64,000 nucleotides of DNA from NCBI RefSeq assembly GCF_029962835.1, contig NC_080583.1:72401158-72465157 (forward strand). Reading direction: 5' to 3'. Shown one piece after another: positions 34,826 through 46,699 of the stretch. The DNA is from Magnolia sinica (taxonomy: Eukaryota > Streptophyta > Magnoliopsida > Magnoliales > Magnoliaceae). The translations under genes and the position numbers were made by a program. Every line of letters begins with the position of its first letter. Position 1 is the stretch's first letter. The notes under the pieces are model-generated. The model was not told where the DNA came from. It ran no database searches and saw only the letters and a list, made by a program, of their open reading frames with translations.

Positions 34826-35965
34826 ATCTCCCCTTTGTCAAATTAGTGACAAAACACATAACCAAACAAAAGTAAAACAACCGGTTAATACATGCAAATC
34901 AATAAGCAACATTAAACATTCAACCAGTTTCAACATTCAACAAGATCAAACATATATTCTTCTTGACACCCCACTCCCCCTGAGTAACATAACCAATGCT
35001 ACTCCTCTCACAATCACATTAACAACAAACCATTCCCCCTTTTTGTCACAATATGACAAAGGAGAACTAAATAAAGGAATGAGAGTAAACATGATGAGGA
35101 AATAGAGTATAGCAAAAGAGTCATAGAGATACTCAAGATAACATCACAGATATCCAGCATAAATATTACATGAAAAACAAATATCCAACAGCATAGAATC
35201 CAACTCAAACTCAATCAAACAAGAGCAAAGTAATAAAGTTATTACATACCAAAAGTCTCATAGAAACTAGTCGGAATTAGAACTTGAAGATGGAGCAGGA
35301 ATAGAAGGATCAAGTTGGTGCATGCCTTTGTTCAAGCGCCTTAGGTATTTGCGCATGTATTTGAATTGCAAATCATGAGCAAGAATACATGTTCTCCAAC
35401 TTAACATTAATATTCTCAACTTTATCTTCTAATGCACTCGACGTGCATCAAATGAAGAAGGCTCAAAATCTGGATCATTTGTTGTGAAATCCAGTTCCTC
35501 AAAAATATCATCTATATTAACATCATCAAGAGCTTCTTCAGGACCACCATCAACACCACCACCTTGGTCAGGAAGCAAATCCAACTTCATCTTATTAATA
35601 TTTGTATTGTTGAAGATCGGTATGGATAGGTGCTTCATCAATCATATCGACTAACATATGAGTAGCCAATACAATCATAAAGTATGCAATTGGAATGTCA
35701 CTATGACCATGATGGAGTCGAAGAATGAAATGACCGATTAAGGAAGGCAAACAAATCTGAGTACCATTTGAGATAGCATGGATACCATTTGAAGTGAAAC
35801 CTGTGCTCCACGACTGGTCGTGGGTATCTACGACCGGTCGTAGTACGACAGGTCGTACCAGACTGGTCGTACAAACCCCAAAAAATTCAATTTCTTGCAA
35901 TTTAAACAAAAATTGAAATACAATCTAGCAAATATATACAATATTATACAAGAAGGCATAAACTA
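34826..35965 (-). other. Extra region between RNase H and 3' LTR of the Sirevirus-like element
   Basis: About 1.1 kb downstream of pol. Broken minus-strand frames lie at 35909-35595 and 35641-35429 (the second acidic, with Asp/Glu/Pro-rich text); neither has a motif I recognise. Sireviruses often carry additional, sometimes env-like, sequence here, but I see no transmembrane evidence. CGACCGGTCG-type palindromes lie at 35810-35875. Confidence 0.5.
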
Positions 35966-38530
35966 TTAATTTAAAATGCACATGCCAAGATCAAATTTCA
36001 TCTTTTTGAACCTGCTTTTATCAAGAGGTTTTGTGAAAATATCAGCATGTTGATCTTCAGTAGGAATATATTCTAGAGATATAACTTTTTCTTCTACTAA
36101 TTCCCTTATATAATGAAATCTAATGTCAATGTGCTTAGTACGAGAATCGAATAGGATTTTTGAAATATTTATCGCATTGGAATTATCACAATGTAATAAC
36201 ATAGAATCTGTTTAATTCCATAATCACTTAGATTCTTTGCATCCAAACAAGTGTGTACATGCATTACCAGCTGTAATATAGCTTCAGTTGTAGAAAGTGA
36301 TATAGAATTTTGTTTCTTACTAAACCAGAACTAGACAATTTCCAATAAAACAACCACCACGGTTGATTTCTATCATATAGAATGTAAGCACCGCATGGCC
36401 AATCCAGTACCACTAATTGAACATTGGTTTCCTGAGGATACCAGAGACCGGATTTACAGTATTTGCGACATATCTAATAATTCGCTTGACAAAAATCAAG
36501 TGAGATTCTTTCGGATCAGATTGCTAGCGTAAATACCAACACTTAGAGAAATATCATGTCTACTAGTACAGTTAGATATAACAAACTACCAATCATACCG
36601 ATAAAGTTTTGAGTCAACATTTTTACCATTAGAGTCTTTTGATAGTTTGAGGGTACTCATTAAAGTATCGAAATTCTTACCATTCTCAAATCCAAATCTT
36701 GATTAGATTCAAGGCATACTTAGATTGAGAAATGAATATTCCTTAGATTGTTGCTTTACTTGCAATCCAAGGAAATAAGTCAATTCCCCAACCATGCTCA
36801 TTTCAAACCGTGATTTCATCAAATCTGCAAACTCAGTAGTCAAGTTAGTACAAGTTGATCCATAAATGATATCATCAACATAAATCTGTACCATTAAGAT
36901 ATGATCATTTTGTTTTTAACAAACAGAGTTTTATCAAGATCCCATTTGAAAATTATGAGTTAAAAGAAATTTTGTTAGTTTCTCATACCATGCCCTAGGT
37001 GCTTGTTTTAATCCATAAAGTGCCTTTTAAGCCGATACACATAATCAGTATTTTTGGAATCTTCAAAACCCATTAGCTGTTCAACATAGACTTCTTCATG
37101 TAAATCGCCATTTAGAAAAGCACTTTTACATCCATCTGATAGATCTTTATCTTTTTAAAACATGCAATGGATATAAATAGTCTGATAGATTCAAGACGTG
37201 CTATCGGTGCAAAGGTTTCATCGAAATCAATCCCTTCAATTTGAGTATAACCTTGTACCACCAGTCTAGCCTTGTTTCTAATTATATTTCCACACTCGTC
37301 GGACTTATTTTTGAAAATCCATTTTGTTCCAATGATGTGTTTATCTTTAGGTCTTGGTACGAGATACCAAACATCATTTCTTATGAATTGGTTGAGTTCA
37401 TCTTGCATCGCAACAATCCAGATTTCATCAGTGAGCGCTTCTTTTACGTTAGATGGTTCAATTTGGGATGTAAAACATACATAATTACATATATCCTCAA
37501 GTTGTCTACGTGTGCGAACACCGGTGAGAGGGTTTCCAAGAATTTGTGTGGTTGGATGATCTTTAATAGTCCTCAACTCAGAATCAGTTTGATTTGATGA
37601 AGTATCGGTTATCAATGATTAGTACTTCATCATTATCTGAATTAGAAGTTGGTGTGTTTAAATGATCATCAATGACAACATTAATGGATTCTTGAATCAC
37701 ACCATCCTTTTGTTCAGGACCCTATAAGCTCGACTGTTTAAAGAGTATCCTAGAAAAATACCTTCATCACTCTTCGTATCGAACTTTCCCAAATTTTCAC
37801 GATCACGTAAAATATAGCACTTGCTGCCAAAAACTCGAAAGTATTTAACAGTAGGCTTTTTATTGAACCACAATTCGTAAGCCGTCTTATTATTATCTTT
37901 TTTGTGTAGACTCGGTTAATAATATAGCAAGCTGTGTTGACTGCTTTCAGCCCAAAGATTTTTAGAGAGCTTCATGCTATTCAACATGACATTAGCCATT
38001 TCTTGAAGCACCCTATTCTTTCTTTCTACAATTCCATTTTGTTGTGGAGTTTTGGGAGCAGAGAATTCATGTAATATTCCTTGGTCAGTACAGAACTTCT
38101 CAAAATTGCTATTCTCAAATTCAGATCCATGATCACTACGAATTTTACTGATTTGAGAGGATTTTTCAGTTTGAATCCTTTTGAGAACTTTTCTTACTTC
38201 TTCAAGGGTTTCGATTTATCCCTTAAGAAGACTACCCAAGTGAATCTGGTAAAGTCATCAACTATTACCAAGATGTACTTTTTACCACCACGACTTTCCG
38301 TTCTGGTAGGTCCTATCAGGTCCATGTGGAGAAGTTCGAGTGGTCTTGATGTGGTATTTGAATTCACCTTTTTGTGTGAGTTCTTTGTTTGTTTGCCTAT
38401 CTGGCACTCACCACATATTTTATCTAATTTCAAGTTTGGGTAAACCTCTTACAAGTTCTCGTTTGCTCAATCGATATAGATTTCGATAATGTACATGTCC
38501 AAGACGTTTGTGCCATAAATCAGTCTCGTC
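35966..38530 (-). pseudogene. Sirevirus-like Ty1/copia pol: integrase, RT, RNase H (broken)
   Basis: Minus strand, in order. A GAG-pre-integrase zinc finger is at about 38530-38390 (WHKRLGHVH then CGECQIGKQTK). The integrase core is 38390 to about 37860, with HMDLIGP and 'SAPKTPQQNG', followed by FVFGSK/GYS-type text. RT is 37615-36700 (RVT_2: '[20 protein letters not shown]', 'RLVVQGYTQ', and YVDDIIYGST near 36880). RNase H C-terminus is 36202-35966 ('FTKPLDKSRF'). Gene order INT-RT-RH is copia type. Frames shift repeatedly (near 38194, 37900, 37112, 36700, 36230), so no polyprotein can be made. Confidence 0.9.
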
Positions 38531-39077
38531 TGTATGGACCATGTAACATGTTTGATTAGATGAGCTGGATTCACTAATAATATAGCAATTTTCAAACGTT
38601 CTATGTCCAGGTTAATATTACAGAACCCTTATTGTTTAGTATTTCATAACTTTGATTAGAAAACCGAACATTATGATTATTATCACATATTTGTGATATA
38701 CTAAGCAAGGTGTGCTTTAGACCTTCAACGTATAAAACATTTTTAAACACAGGAAGATTAAAAAGTTGAACCGTACCTTGGCCTATTATCTTGGAGTTGC
38801 TACCATCACCAAATGTGGTGAACCATTAGTCATATCTTTCGGATCGGTGAATAAGGCTTTGTCACTGTCATATGCCTGGAGCATCCACTGCTAGGTACCA
38901 CTTTGAATGACTTGTTGCTTTGAAAGCGGTGTGAGCAACCAAGCGGGTGACTTTAGGAACCCATTTCATAAGTTTTGGGTTTAGGAACATAGTTGGTCTT
39001 CTTTTGTGTATACTTGTAGGAATGACCTATAGAGTTAGATTTTAATAGCTCCTTGAGTAAATCAACTATCTTTTCAG

Positions 39078-39600
39078 CTAGTGGATTTCGATTCGGATTA
39101 AAGTGACATGGCCGTTTCTAGGTTTTTGAAAAGTTTTTGAATTTTTAGAAAAATCTTGATAAGTACTTTTCCCTTTTGAGTTTGAGGACTCTCCTTTAAC
39201 AAACATAGGAGGAGTATACTTTTGTTTAGGAGGTTGATTTTTATCATAGCCCAACCCGGATCGATCGCCACATTTTCTTGATCCGGATAACAATTTTTCT
39301 AACTTTGGATCACCTTGGGCATATTTCCATGTGTCCTTTAAACTCGAAGAGAGGAAACTTCAGTTTTAAGTTTCTCAATTTCAGATTTTAAATCAACAAT
39401 TTGAGAGTTTTTAAATTCCAAATCGCATTTTGATTTTTCAAAATTATCTGAAATTTGTGATTTTTCTAAGACAAGCGATTCAAAACAATTTTTGAGTTTA
39501 GAAAACTTTTCTTTTTGAAGTTTAAGTTTGAGACAATTTTACAACTTTCCTTATATAGGGCATTGTAAGCATCTTGAAGATCATCTTCATTTTCACATTC
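39078..39600 (-). pseudogene. Gag-pol spacer/protease region of the Sirevirus-like element, degraded
   Basis: Minus-strand frames here are Lys/Ser/Asn-rich ('SSNSKGKSTYQDFSKNSK') with coiled-coil-like Leu/Lys text at 39340-39540, typical of the stretch between gag and integrase in Sireviruses. The protease active-site motif is not visible in frame. Confidence 0.5.
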
Positions 39601-39649
39601 ACTATTCGATTTTCTTCACTTGTAGAGTCATTATCTAAAAATGTGAATT

Positions 39650-40680
39650 TGGCTAGAGTCATAAGAGCTTTGACCTCATTGCCGGACTCGGTTTCAGAAT
39701 CATTCAGAAGAACCTTCAGAATCGGATGATTCATCCCATGTAGCCAACATACCCTTCTTCTTGGGTTTGTCCCTTTTAGGACATCTATTTGCTAAGTGCC
39801 CATATTCTGGAGACGGTTGTAACATTGACTATCTTTCAAAGATTTTCGAGATTTGGGTCTAAACTTCTTTTTGTCATTTGATTTTTGAAAATCAACTCTT
39901 TTCTTGCTTTTGAAAATTTTGTAAAATTTTTTAGCTAAAAGAGCCATGTCATCTTCTGAATCAGAATTTTCTTCTGAACTACATTTAGAAGATTTTAGAG
40001 CGATAGATTTACCTTTAGGAGCTTTAAAGTTTAACTCGTAGGTTTGTAGAGAACCAACTAGTTCTTCAACCCTCATATTATCCGTATCACGAAGTTCCTG
40101 GATTGCGGTTACTTTAGAATTGAACCGTTCAGGAAGTGAGCGTAGTATTTTTGCACATACTTTACTTTCTGGGATTTTATTGCCAAGACCCCACATTGAG
40201 TTTACAATGTCATTCAATCTAGTGTAAAAGTCCATAAACATCTCATTTTCCTCCATATGAATTTCTTCAAATCTGGTTGTGAGGAGTTGGACTTTAGATT
40301 TTTGAACAATTGTAGTACCCACGTGTGTCATTTCTAATATATCCCAAGCTTGCTTTGCAGTATCACAAGAGATGATTCTTTTGAACTCATCCGGTGATAG
40401 TGCGCAAGTAATTGCATTTAGTGCTTTAGCATTTGCACTACTCTCACTTTTATGAAGGGTGGTCCATTGGTAATATGGTGTGGTTTTCATAGACTTTGAA
40501 CCATCAACCCCAAGAACTTCCATGATAGGAGGATTCCATTCACCACCGTGGCTTGCCACACATTTTCATCCATTGATTTGAGGAAGATCCTCATTACGGC
40601 TTTCCAATAAGCATAGTTGGAGCCATCAAAGGGTGGAGGCCTAGTGATGAAAGGCTATCAAAATTTGACATCTTAAATAG
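39650..40680 (-). pseudogene. Sirevirus-like Ty1/copia gag (UBN2 type), frameshifted
   Basis: The main open part, 40559-39792 (255 aa), reads as a copia gag: 'SPDEFKRIISCDTAKQAWDI', then a helical stretch and 'LRSLPERFNSKVTAIQE'. A remnant zinc knuckle follows at about 39815 (QCYNRLQNMG), with loss of some Cys/His spacing. The N-terminus (about 40660-40560) is in another frame with a stop just before 40563. Gag forms the virus-like particle in which reverse transcription occurs. Confidence 0.88.
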
Positions 40681-40729
40681 CTTAAATCGTTAGCTCAGAA
40701 TTAAATCCAAGAATTAAAAGGAGCTATTA

Positions 40730-40741
40730 GGCTCGATACCA
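40730..40741 (-). promoter_or_regulatory. Primer-binding site of the Sirevirus-like element
   Basis: The minus strand reads TGGTATCGAGCC, a tRNA-iMet site with one mismatch, two bases inside the LTR end (..CTTTTCA at 40744). Confidence 0.85.
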
Positions 40742-40743
40742 CT

Positions 40744-42716
40744 TGAAAAGGCCAAGCTATATGTCCTAGAGGGGGTGAATAGGACAATGCCAAATAAAAA
40801 CTTATAACAATGGAATAATAAAGAAAATGATAGCCAAATTAAATAACAATGCAGGAAAGTAAAACAACCTCAAAATTCAGATTTTGAGAGGTTGATACAA
40901 ACGTTATTCTAAGGACAACCTTACACCAAAACAGAGTTTATGGTAGGACAACCTTAATTCTAGAAAGGTCTTTGTATCAAGTCTCAAATCGAAGAGGAAT
41001 ATAAAAAGAAATACAAACTGAATTGAAATAACTTGTAATTAAAGATGTATTGTTCTAGGGACAGCCATACACCATAAAAATGGCAGTGGCAACCTTGCTG
41101 GAACAACTTTCAAATGAAATTGAAAAACAAGCTTATAAAGGAATAGCAGAAAGTAAATTCTAAGCTATTACAACATTCTCACAAAGCTTGAAATAATTAC
41201 TACATTCACCACCAGACATACATCCCACAAAAAGAAGATATTATCAATCTTAAATGACTTCATCAATCTACCACAACTCAAAGGAGTTTTAGTGGTTCGC
41301 CTTTGTGTTCACCAACTGTTATCCAACAGCCACACAAAAAGCTACTCCACTCCTAATATCCTCACACAAGGGATATTAGCGTTCACTAAAGATAGGTTTT
41401 CCCAGGTTCACCCAAAACCCTTACAATTGTGTCTTTGTATGTGGGCTTACACAATTAAAAACCCCCACTTCTGAGTTTTCCTGGCTCTCCTCAGATAACC
41501 AAAATAACAAGATTTTTCTGCAAATCTTGAAAGAAGCCAAAGTGTGTGAGATTGGTCCATTTGTGAGGTGGCCTCAACCGTACATGTGGCGTGATAGACG
41601 TGTATGTTCACATGAACTGTCTTTTCTCAAACCATCCATTTTTTTTTACACGTGTGGCCCACCTGATGATTGGACCGGCCTGCATATTGGCAAATGGTAG
41701 GAGTAGGATTGGAATCCAAACACTACCCCTCCATCCACCCTTTGGATTTCTCCCCCTTTTATATATGATACCATGCCACAATCTTCTAAAGTGGACAACG
41801 TGGATCCAGGATGTGAATCTTCTGGTGGGCCCCACTGGACCCCTTGAATTATATTTAAATCGATGTTTCATTATGTTGGTCTCCATTTATAGGTGAAAAG
41901 ATTTTCTATTCGTCGTCCCTATGGGACTCACCTTCGTAGCTAGTCCAAGCCGTAACCATTTTGAAAAAATTTAAGGCTTGACTAAAAATGAGACGTAGGC
42001 TCTAAGTGGCCGTAGGTTTCGTTACGGGTTGAACGTCCACCCAAAACTCTTGGGGGACTTCGAGTCGTAGATTCTACAACTGGTCGATTTCCTTCATCCG
42101 TGCCTTTGTGACCTTATAGATTCGGATGGGAATAAACCTAGATGTTGCCAATTTGTAACAAACTTATTATCGTCGCGGATTTTCTTAGTCGTTTTAGAGT
42201 ATGATTATTTTATATTTATTGATTCAAAAATAGTGATTGGTTACATGTAAAATTAACTCATTTGACTTATGTATTTGAAATGACCTACTTCTAAGTCATC
42301 GTATGGTCAAACAAACCTCAATTATGAAGTATGGACATTGAAACAAGAGACCATGAAGAATGAGCCTTGAAGTCTTGATGTAGACTAAACCTTAAAGTAG
42401 CTCAATCATGAAAGTGGCTTGAGTTTCAGCTTGAGTCTTGAAGTTCAGCTTGAGTCTTGCCTTGAACTTTCTTTTTCTTTTCAGCTTGAGTCTTGTGAGC
42501 AGTTCTTGCATTCAAGAGTCTTGTCTTGTGATCAGTTCTTTCATTCAAGATCTTGAGTCTTGTACTTGAGAGCTTTGCTTGATGTGAGCTTAGCTTGTTC
42601 ATGAAGTCTTGAATGTTGATCCTTGAGAGAGCTTCACTTAAGCAGGTTATATAAAACATAACAGAGATTTTGGCACCACAAATTTGACAACAAACAGGGA
42701 TATAAACTATACCAGT
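40744..42716 (-). mobile_element. 5' LTR of the Sirevirus-like element (about 1.97 kb), with internal insertion
   Basis: It runs from the junction with gypsy sequence at 42716 to the CA before the primer site. The first nine bases (TGTAAGTGC in the other LTR) are missing at the 42716 junction, so the border is not a clean integration site. A segment of about 300 bp, 41541-41850 ('ttacacgtgtggcccacctg' and so on), has no match in the other LTR and resembles MITE or intergenic DNA. A TATA box lies near 41885 (CTATAAATGG, minus strand). Confidence 0.75.
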
Positions 42717-44509
42717 TCCAACCACCTCCCCCAGTGAGAGCGCTGCCCAATTCTAATTTGGATAACTACATGTTAAATCCAATCCAGCACAACCTTCGAT
42801 CTCTTCACCCGCTTATCCTGAAGATAGGCTCACCTTGCCGTAGGAAATCCTCCCCTATCTATACCCCACTAGCAAAATTCTCCTGTTAGGGACAACCAAA
42901 ACACAAGAGAGGTAAATCATTATGATGAGGAAGCCACTCGAGCTTTTCATGGGGCATGAGCCCTATTAAACAATTACAACCATTTGTGATCGATGAACTT
43001 TGGAAGCATTTCGAGGATAAGCTCAGAGGTATGAAAAATGACATTCAAAAGCAACATGGAGTGAAACCACCATCCACTCAATTTAAGAACCTTTGTCCCT
43101 TCTCTAATGTCAGGTTACCTCCTAACTTTAAAATTTCTGAGTTCCAGAGATAAGAAGGTATGGGATGCCCCACCACTCAGCTGAAAGCTTTTTGTGGTGA
43201 GCTTAACGCAGTAGCAGGGGATGATGGTATCCCCATCCAATTGTTCCAAAAATTCCCGAGGGGTGATGTGCTTAGTTGGTACACACGCTTGATCATCACA
43301 AAATTAGGACTCGGGAAGACTTTTTCCAATCTTTCATCAATCGCTTTACTTACAACCTAAATGATGCACCACAAAGGGCAGATTTGGTCGCCCTAAAATA
43401 GAAAACTGATGAGACTTTGTCAACTTATGTTGGACGATGGAGAGCCATAGCCGCACAAATGAAAACACCCATTCATGAGGAAGAATAAATTTTCATGATC
43501 GTCCATTCGGCTAATCCAAACATATCTAGATATCTGATCTCATATCCATGTCAACTTCTCTCAGCTTATTTGCATAGGAGAACAACTGGAAGACAGAATC
43601 CAAGCTGTCACAATTTCACCGTGGCCCCACCAGTGCATTCCTTTTATAGAAAGCTAAGTAATAAGAGAGGTCGAGTAGACATACCCCTAGAAATAGGGAT
43701 ACCTCTACTCTTCATCCAACAAAAACTAACCATTTCATTACTTTAGCGTAGGGGAGGCCGACTCCTCGTCTATCGGAATAAAGACAACAACAACAACAAC
43801 ATCAACAATAACCGTAACAACTTAGGTGGAATCCTCGATATTCCAATCAAAATAGGCAACTCCTTTACCCCAATCTTACACTGATACTTTGCTCATGTTG
43901 GTTCAGAAACAATTGCTGACTCTCATGCAGCCCAGGCCTCTACCAAACCCAATGCCTATGGGCTACAACAAAAATGAATATTACACGTTTCACCAAGGCA
44001 TGAGGTATATTATGGAACACAGTTTCTCTTTGAAATATGAGATTCAAAACTTTATCAATCAAAAGAAAATCACAATCACACCCCCTAATTCGGAAACTGC
44101 ACGCAACATCAGCATATTCCAAAGTCATATGCCACAACATTCAACAGGTACATGTACATCAAGAATGCCAACAATCAATGCCATTCAAGGGGATTATTCC
44201 CCCCAAGCAAAGCGGTTTTTGAATTACAAGTAGGAATTTGCCCCTCTTATCTTACAAGGGGCATTCCCAGCTCAGGAGAGGATTCCTGCTCCCATCTACC
44301 AGTCCACAACTATTCAGCAACAATGGGACCAACCCTTGGTCTTGCAAGGGTGTTCCCCTCCAACCAATCCAGACTACAATTAGGGGGTTTGTCTTGGGAC
44401 CAGCAACCAACAATGCTCATGGGAAGAGCACTAGATCCACCCAACTTTTCTACTAATTCGTGCTACAATCAAGGTACATCTTGGGACCAACAACTAGTGG
44501 TGCTCATGG
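42717..44509 (+). pseudogene. Ty3/gypsy gag, copy 2 (Retrotrans_gag core, broken)
   Basis: Plus strand. 42956-43153 gives the start of the gag core. 43240-43480, read across two frames, gives the SWYxxL..FxxRF..YNLNDAPQRADL..L..TDETLSTYVGRWRA-type signature of Retrotrans_gag. The Asn-rich and spacer parts follow (43740-44240). Stops at 43152, 43395 and others break it. The leftmost 119 bp duplicate 31486-31604, and 43515-44471 duplicates 32597-33553. Host of the copia insertion at 44510; its other side resumes at 51665. Confidence 0.8.
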
Positions 44510-44818
44510 TGTTGCGCAGCACGCCAACAACGCAGGTGAACCGAGATCCAATCTCCGGTCTTACCTATAAATGATAAATGTGAAGAAATATAATCTAGAT
44601 GTAGAATTCAAACATACCAACAAACCACAAGACAATATATGTGGAAAAACTCCAACAATGGTAAAAAACCACGGGTGCAAACTTCCACTATGAAGAAAAC
44701 AAAGTTACAAGTAATATACTCACCTTGGACATATAGAAAACGCCCTAGCCTTGCTTTAGAAAGCCTTTTTGCATACCCTAGAATAACCCTAGCACCCCTA
44801 TTTATAGTTTAGTAAACT

Positions 44819-45270
44819 AACCAGACTCTGTCTTAGCTGCAAGTGATGGCGATGCTTCTGAGGCAGAGCCGGACTATTACGATGTCGAGGAGTTCTCCTA
44901 TATGCAACTCTCTGACGGATTTATGTAGACCTGGAGTTGCACTGGCGGGGCTACAGGGTTTTGGATAGAGAACTTTACACTTTTTTATTTTGTACATTTT
45001 GGAACTAAACTTGTAATTATTTAACCTAGTGACAATCATACTCTGAGGGCTTGCTATTACCCTTATACAGTTTACATACATATCACAGTCTTCCGCTTGC
45101 ATAATTTAATTTGTCCCTGGAGTATGATATGCTGTTTTGGTATAATCTCATTCATGTTTAAGGTGCTAATACGGACAACATTTAATCATCATTATCTATG
45201 TTGTATAAGTGATGTGTTGGAACTCGGGAGTTGAGTCTATGCTCGACCCCCCGATTTTCAGGGCGTTACA
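44819..45270 (-). mobile_element. Family B gypsy LTR piece nested in copia 3' LTR
   Basis: The minus strand starts TGTAACGCCCTGAAAATCGG at 45270 and is homologous to 33686 to about 34120 on the plus strand. It is truncated where copia LTR resumes (about 44818). Confidence 0.8.
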
Positions 45271-46457
45271 GGCCCATTGATAGGCCCATACTTGTAATGT
45301 GTAGTCCGTCTAAGCCCATCTTCGTTATGAACAGAGCCCATCACCACATAACTTGTTTAGTATCGATCCATGATTCATGTTCATACACATCATATGTATG
45401 CTTGATATGAGGAGTGAGACTGATCATAGCATATGCCTTTGGGCAGATTGTTTATGAGCTCCCTAATAGGCGAAGTTGCCCTTTATGAGCCCGCGATACG
45501 CGCAGGACCGTTGCATGACTGGTAGTGTGATTCATGTACTTCACATTTGTATGACATGATTTCTATACGCCCTAGCGACATCAGGGTTATGACCTCCACA
45601 GACACATCGTGGATGGCAGGATCGGATACTGAAAATATTGTTACTAAGCATCGAGGCGCCATAGATGTCCCTGGGTGAAAATTCCTAAACCCGATGGTAC
45701 TAGAGGATGACTTCAATGTCGAGACCAAGTGGATATATGAGCGCATGAGGGCCGAATACCAAGAGGCCGGGTCTTCCACTGTGTCATGGTCGGTTGAAAA
45801 GAGGTGTGGCCTTACTCGCCCGAGGGTAGGGGGCATTGCTAGGTTGAGTTTGACCCCGATGATTATCCAGAATGAGAACTATACTGATATTTAATGAGGA
45901 TTGGTATACTTGAGTTGCATCATGCATCGCATGGTCTTGATTTGGCCGATAGCATTCATATCTTGCACCTCATAGCCTTGGTACAGCTGCTTGCATTCAT
46001 GTACTCATCAACATGATTCTGCATTACTCTAACCTTGCATTCTGAGCATGCTCATATTGCGCACACACTTACACCACCCTCTAAGCTTTCTATAAGCTTA
46101 TGTACGATTGATGCGTGCAGGTGACACTAGGACTCAGCCATAGCCTCACCGCAGTTGGAGTGTGCAGCCGAGCTTCTGGAGTTTCTGTTACTTTCATTAT
46201 ATTATATTTCTCTTTCATACGCATTGTACTTAAAGTTTTTGATCATAGTGAATTTTGTGATGTTCTTGTGGTTATTGTTCGTGGGTTATGCTCATACTGG
46301 ATCAAAATCATGTTTGAAATCCTCCTTGCAGGATCCCAGGATCAGAACCTAGTGTATAGATGCCGGGAGCTGAGAATGGGGTACCATGGGGGCTGTCAGC
46401 ACCAGATTCGGTGATCGGAAATTTTGTGAGCCCAATTTCAGAGTTTGGGGGGTGACA
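45271..46457 (-). mobile_element. Family A gypsy LTR piece nested in copia 3' LTR
   Basis: The minus strand starts TGTCACCCCCCAAACTC at 46457 and follows the 5' about 1.2-1.7 kb of the solo LTR (5679 to about 7400), including 'atcctgggatcctgcaagga' and 'cataagcttatagaaagctt'. It stops at 45271, exactly where the family B start lies. With family B it replaces about 95 bp of the copia LTR. Confidence 0.8.
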
Positions 46458-46699
46458 GCTCAACTGGTCGAGCGACCCACTCTACCAGTCGAGCAGTCCC
46501 CTCAATTGGTGGAGCAGTGCGGTGAAATACCTCCGTTTTACAATGGGCTCATTGGTGTACTGGCTCCACACCTCAACAATCTCCCACTTGGAGACACATC
46601 ACCATAATCCTTTGTCTTCTAATCTAGAGTGCACCATCTCCCCGTCTTGAAGCCTGATGACCAATCAAAGCTGAACAGAGCTTTAGCTTCTCCCATGTG

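Noticed and set aside
35429..35641. Acidic minus-strand frame as an envelope-like gene of the Sirevirus-like element
   Set aside because: No signal peptide, membrane segment or recognisable motif, and the neighbouring frame is out of phase. Listed only as unassigned.
37241..37597. Plus-strand frame of 118 aa
   Set aside because: Antisense shadow of the copia reverse transcriptase.
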